This document shows, piece by piece, positions 60,521 through 64,000 of a stretch of DNA of 64,000 nucleotides (position 1 is the stretch's first letter; every line of letters starts with the position of its first letter). The stretch is taken from assembly GCF_900269665.1 (NCBI RefSeq), contig NZ_LT985361.1, forward strand, positions 4,985,381-5,049,380, written 5' to 3'. The position numbers and the translations under genes were made by a program. The notes under the pieces are model-generated. The model was given only the letters and a program-made list of their open reading frames with translations, was not told where the DNA came from and made no database searches. Source of the DNA: Nocardia suismassiliense. GTDB lineage: Bacteria > Actinomycetota > Actinomycetes > Mycobacteriales > Mycobacteriaceae.

Positions 60521-61432
60521 ATGACCCACCCTGCTGCCGGGCTGCTGTTCGCCCGCGCCCGGACCAGCGCTGGCGACGAGCGCGTATTCCTCACCAAACT
60601 CGCCGTCCTCGGCGTGCTCACCGCCCTCGGCGTGGCGCTCGCGCTGCGCCCGGAGCCGCTCGCACTGATCGCCGGCGTGCTGCTGCTGGCCGCGATGTAC
60701 ACCCACGCCGTCGAACTGCAACATCAAGCGTTGCACCACAGCGCTTTCCGCGCCGCCTGGCCGCACCGCCTCGTCGGCGTGCCGCTCGGTCTGCCACTGC
60801 TGGTCGTCTACACCAACTATCGGGTCCGTCACCTGCAGCACCACCGCTACCTCGGCACCCCGAACGACACCGAGTTCTTCGGTTTCGACACCCGCACACC
60901 CATCACCGCCGCCCTACTACTGCGCGGCATGTTCGACTACGCGCGGCTCCTCGCCGTCGTCCGCGACGTGCTGCGCGCGGCGACCGGCCGCTGGCGGTAC
61001 GAACACGGTCACCTCAGCACCACCATGCGCCGCCGAGCCATCACCGAACACCTCATCCTCGGCGCCCTACTGGTTGCCGCTATAACTTTCGCCGCCACCG
61101 GCCAGCACGACCTCATCCTCCGAATCTGGCTCCTGCCCTTACTATTCGCGGTCCCCATGCACTTCCTAGTCGAACTCCCCGAACACCTCCTCTGCGACAC
61201 CGACACCACCGACGTCCTACGCAACACCCGCTCCATCCGCGGCAGCCTCCTCACCACCTGGTTCACCAACGGCAACAACCTGCACATCGAACACCACGCC
61301 GCAATGTCCGTCCCCCTCAACCAACTCCCCGCCCGCCACCCCGAGGTCCAGCAACGCGCCGTCCACGTCGAACGCACCTACCTCGATTTCTATCGGACGT
61401 TGTGGGGTGAGCTTCGAGTCGCCCGGAGGTAG
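60521..61432 (+). CDS. Membrane fatty acid desaturase/hydroxylase-type di-iron enzyme
   Basis: 303 residues from ATG at 60521. Three histidine boxes are present in the classical order: HQALHH (in ELQHQALHHSAF), RHLQHH and NLHIEHH, and at least four hydrophobic helices. Proteins of this superfamily desaturate or hydroxylate lipids, but several act on amino-acyl or peptide substrates bound to carrier proteins. It follows the PLP gene by 19 bases, so it is part of the NRPS operon and should tailor the peptide or an attached acyl group. Confidence 0.88.
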   Translation: MTHPAAGLLFARARTSAGDERVFLTKLAVLGVLTALGVALALRPEPLALIAGVLLLAAMYTHAVELQHQALHHSAFRAAWPHRLVGVPLGLPLLVVYTNYRVRHLQHHRYLGTPNDTEFFGFDTRTPITAALLLRGMFDYARLLAVVRDVLRAATGRWRYEHGHLSTTMRRRAITEHLILGALLVAAITFAATGQHDLILRIWLLPLLFAVPMHFLVELPEHLLCDTDTTDVLRNTRSIRGSLLTTWFTNGNNLHIEHHAAMSVPLNQLPARHPEVQQRAVHVERTYLDFYRTLWGELRVARR

Positions 61433-61594
61433 GACAAGCGCGGTCGACCACGGAAAACCGCTGACCGGTTCGGTCGTGCGAACAGCGGATACCGATCACC
61501 GGATGCGGTTGCCACACTGAGCGGTACACGCAGGTAGCGCTGCAGGCCGTGGGGCACAGTCGTCTGCGACGGCAGGTGACGATGGGCGCGGAAC

Positions 61595-63748
61595 GTGGAT
61601 CGTGAACAGAACTATTTCGATGCGCTGATCGCCGACTATGTCGCCGCCCGAGACGACGAGCGCGAGCTGAACAACCAGCTCGTCGGCGTGTTCGGTGGCG
61701 TGGTGACGACGCTGGCCTTGTTCGGCGCTTTCGTCACCTTCGTCAGCGGCAATGAGCCGTCCAACCACATCCATGATGCCGCCGCGGCCGCGGTGCCGCT
61801 TATTCCGCTGGCGCTGGCGTGCATGTTGCAAGTCACCGCCTCGCAGGCCACTGTGCGCAGCTTCTATTCCCGTGCCCTCGAACGCGAATTGGCGAAGTTG
61901 CTGCCGCCGGGCACGCCCGATATGGCCGGATATCCGCTGCTGCGGCCGGTCATGTACCGGGAAATGATCGCCGAACTCAACTCACTCAGCCACGGGTACC
62001 GTATTCCGCGCATACTGCAGCTCGTCGCCATGCTTTCGCTGGAGTTCATCTTCCTGGGATTGCTGTGCTACATGGCCCGGCAGTATGCGTTCTACCTTCA
62101 GTTCATCATGTTGGTGGTCTATCTACCCGTCATCATCTTGCTCGTGGTGGAAGCCGGCAACGGCACCGTGAACGGGCGTTCCTACTTCCTGAAGCTGGTG
62201 CGTGACACCAGGGCTCGCCGGGCAACGCCACTCCTGCCGCTTGCGCAACTGCCGACCGGTGAGCGGAAGCTGCTGTCGTATCTTCTGCTGCCCCGGCCGA
62301 TGGATTTGAGCAAGGCACTGTTCTTTCCGATCGGGACGCTGACCCTGGTCGTGATGCAGCCGTCGGTGCTCGAGGTCCCCTACTTCGTTCCACGGGCGCT
62401 TGTTCTGTGGTTCATCCTGGAGATTCTGATCTACCAGGGGCGTTATCAGCTCAATGATCTACGTGGACTGGACGAGGACCAGGTGTCGCCGAATGCCGCG
62501 CAGCGCGGCAGAATCCCGACCCTGGCGGCAGGTCTTCGAGTGGCGGCCTACGCGACGTTGGGGGCAATCGGTGCACGCATTGTCCTGACGGTAGTTTTGT
62601 GCGGACTCCCGTTCGTCTCCTTTTTTCATAATGTGATCCCGCTGGCGGCAGGGGTTTTGGCGATAGCGGTGTTGTACGAGGGGATTCGCAGCGTCGAACG
62701 CAACAGATTCGATGCCCGCACTCCACGCCGCCACGCACCGCCGATCATCGGCTGGCTGGTCGTCGCGACGGTCGGCCTCGGGTACCCATTGCGCGCCTTC
62801 CTCGGCCTCAGCTTGCCGCCCACCACCGGCGGCGGCAAAGACATTGCGTGGGAATGGAAATGGCCCTGGAACTGGGACCTGCCCTGGCAGTGGAAATGGC
62901 CATGGCACTGGGTGTGGCCAGGTCAAGACGATTGGACGTCGCCGTTCGGCTTGCGTATCGAAACCGAATGGCTGATCGTGCTCGAGCTCGCCGCCTACTG
63001 CTTCTTCCTCGGTATCGTCTTCGTCTCCATGACTTGGTGTCTGGAAGGCGGAACATACGTGAGCCGAAGTCGAATGGTGTACGGCAGACGAATCTTCTTC
63101 GCCGACGTGTTGATCGCTCGGAAACCGCATCTCCTCCTGCTGCTCCGGCAGACTCGGTCGCCTGTGGAACCGCTCCAGCAGACGATCCCGGTCGATACCT
63201 CGGTATTCGACGGGCGAGGGAACCACTGGCTCGACCACGGCGCCAAGCCGCATGCGATATGGGACGTCACCCTCCTGATCGCGACCGCATTCGCCATCCT
63301 GCTGGTCGGCCGAATGTGGGGACTCCCTTGGCACGCAACGCCTTACCGGGTCTGCGCGCTGATGTCGATGGTCGCCCTCACGCTGTGGGCGACCCTACCC
63401 GTCCAGGTTGGTTTGCCCATGCTGATCTCGCGATGGGTGGCCGACGTTCTCATCACCGCGGCCGCCGTGCTGTCGCTGGTGACCACGACAATCGCCGCCG
63501 CACTATTCAGCCCGCGCTCTATGCCACCACTCGCGATCGTCATAGGCGTGATACTGACACCACTCGCCTATTCGATCCCAACGTTGATGTACAAATACTT
63601 TCGCGCGATCTCCTACAACGATCTACGTCTCCCCGATTTCTTCAGCACATTCACTCCGCGCACCATCCCCCGGCAGGCGGTGCGGCTCATCGTCGGACAC
63701 GGGCTCATCGACCGAATCTGGCCAACTGATGCGCGCGCACCGCGCTGA
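61595..63748 (+). CDS. Large multi-pass membrane protein with tryptophan-rich repeat
   Basis: 717 residues from GTG, ribosome site weak. About a dozen hydrophobic segments. The N-terminus (ELNNQLVGVFGGVVTTLAL) and later NDLRGLDED (Asn287-Asp295) recall the aspartate-rich loop of UbiA-type prenyltransferases, but a second such motif is not obvious. Residues 419-447 contain 12 Trp in 29 positions, made of two 12-residue units of the type W-x-W-K-W-P-W-x-W. Function unknown. It lies 162 bases after the desaturase gene and may not belong to the peptide cluster. Confidence 0.7.
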   Translation: MDREQNYFDALIADYVAARDDERELNNQLVGVFGGVVTTLALFGAFVTFVSGNEPSNHIHDAAAAAVPLIPLALACMLQVTASQATVRSFYSRALERELAKLLPPGTPDMAGYPLLRPVMYREMIAELNSLSHGYRIPRILQLVAMLSLEFIFLGLLCYMARQYAFYLQFIMLVVYLPVIILLVVEAGNGTVNGRSYFLKLVRDTRARRATPLLPLAQLPTGERKLLSYLLLPRPMDLSKALFFPIGTLTLVVMQPSVLEVPYFVPRALVLWFILEILIYQGRYQLNDLRGLDEDQVSPNAAQRGRIPTLAAGLRVAAYATLGAIGARIVLTVVLCGLPFVSFFHNVIPLAAGVLAIAVLYEGIRSVERNRFDARTPRRHAPPIIGWLVVATVGLGYPLRAFLGLSLPPTTGGGKDIAWEWKWPWNWDLPWQWKWPWHWVWPGQDDWTSPFGLRIETEWLIVLELAAYCFFLGIVFVSMTWCLEGGTYVSRSRMVYGRRIFFADVLIARKPHLLLLLRQTRSPVEPLQQTIPVDTSVFDGRGNHWLDHGAKPHAIWDVTLLIATAFAILLVGRMWGLPWHATPYRVCALMSMVALTLWATLPVQVGLPMLISRWVADVLITAAAVLSLVTTTIAAALFSPRSMPPLAIVIGVILTPLAYSIPTLMYKYFRAISYNDLRLPDFFSTFTPRTIPRQAVRLIVGHGLIDRIWPTDARAPR

Positions 63749-63762
63749 CCGGCGCGAGGCAA

Positions 63763-64000
63763 TCAGCCGCCGCTGACCGGCCCGGTCGGGATCTTGGCGC
63801 CTGCGGATCCGGGTCGATTGATGTATACCGTGACCGGGGCGGCGCTGTTGCCTTGCACGGTGACTACTCGCGCTCCGGGGGGCGAGGTGATGGTGCCGCC
63901 GTCGGCGCGGGCCTCGTAACCGTTGGGGTAGTGCAGGTCTGAGACGTAGATTTCGGTGGGGGCGGAGGGGGGTTGGGGGGTGTAGCGGTAGGCGAAATCG
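63763..64000 (-). CDS. C-terminal part of a probable GH5/endoglycoceramidase-like glycosidase
   Basis: The reading frame runs from the end of the window to a TGA at 63763. The ~78 residues (…YRYTPQPPSAPTEIYVSDLHYPNG, split here as two motifs) look like the immunoglobulin-like C-terminal domain that closes secreted endoglycoceramidases and other GH5 enzymes: APTEIYV, HYPNGYEARADGG, then VQGNSAAPVTVYI. The catalytic part is outside the window, so the family is inferred from the tail alone. Confidence 0.45.
   Translation of the reverse strand, partial: DFAYRYTPQPPSAPTEIYVSDLHYPNGYEARADGGTITSPPGARVVTVQGNSAAPVTVYINRPGSAGAKIPTGPVSGG

Noticed and set aside
1..64000. CRISPR arrays, insertion sequences, integrases, rRNA or tRNA genes
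   Set aside because: No repeat-spacer pattern, transposase or integrase motif, or structural RNA could be found on either strand.

Overview
The DNA is uniformly high-GC, with short intergenic gaps, many ATGA/GTGA gene overlaps, frequent GTG starts and long antisense shadow frames. Together with gene types such as a DUF1206 membrane protein, an animal-type haem peroxidase, Scr1/DUF5753 regulators and a SAM-IV riboswitch, this points to an actinomycete, most likely Nocardia or a close relative (inferred from gene content; no rRNA or tRNA gene is present). It reads as chromosome: no insertion sequence, integrase, CRISPR array or replication origin was seen.

Layout. 1-2.6 kb: end of a DMT exporter, a membrane-anchored endonuclease/phosphatase and an AAHS-type MFS permease. 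2.7-9.9 kb: a class I lanthipeptide cluster with three different precursor genes, lanC and lanB in one minus-strand operon and a divergent ABC exporter. 9.9-16.1 kb: ArsR/SRPBCC pair with a clear palindrome, a PucR-type regulator, an animal haem peroxidase, small secreted and acidic proteins and a dicarboxylate symporter. 16.5-31.5 kb: mostly secreted or housekeeping hydrolases (M1 peptidase, S1/P1 nuclease, CocE/PepX-type peptidase, M64 peptidase), local regulators with palindromic operators, a three-gene alpha/beta-hydrolase row and an aldo/keto reductase.

32.3-35.5 kb: a SAM-IV riboswitch followed by three overlapping genes: a 2OG-Fe(II) oxygenase, a tRNA-dependent cyclodipeptide synthase of the XYP type and an MFS exporter, closed by a strong terminator. 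This is the most unusual system here: diketopiperazine synthesis apparently gated by SAM. 35.7-42.4 kb: a sugar-porter MFS, then a block with a less GC-rich look (aminoglycoside phosphotransferase plus TPR regulator, divergent from a Gfo/Idh/MocA oxidoreductase, DegT-type aminotransferase and NUDIX hydrolase). 42.5-46.0 kb: amidase, AtzG-like small protein and MFS operon with a divergent MerR regulator. 46-51 kb: EF-hand protein, small orphan, CaiB-type CoA transferase and a glycosidase-like lipoprotein.

51.0-61.4 kb: a second peptide cluster: P450, a 2287-residue A-T-C-A-T-TE synthetase fused in frame to a DHA3 MFS exporter, a threonine-synthase-like PLP enzyme and a membrane desaturase. Residues read from the two adenylation domains resemble lysine and ornithine codes, so a modified basic dipeptide that is released and exported by the same polypeptide is the working inference. 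The window ends with a large membrane protein carrying a tryptophan-rich repeat and the C-terminus of a probable GH5-type glycosidase.
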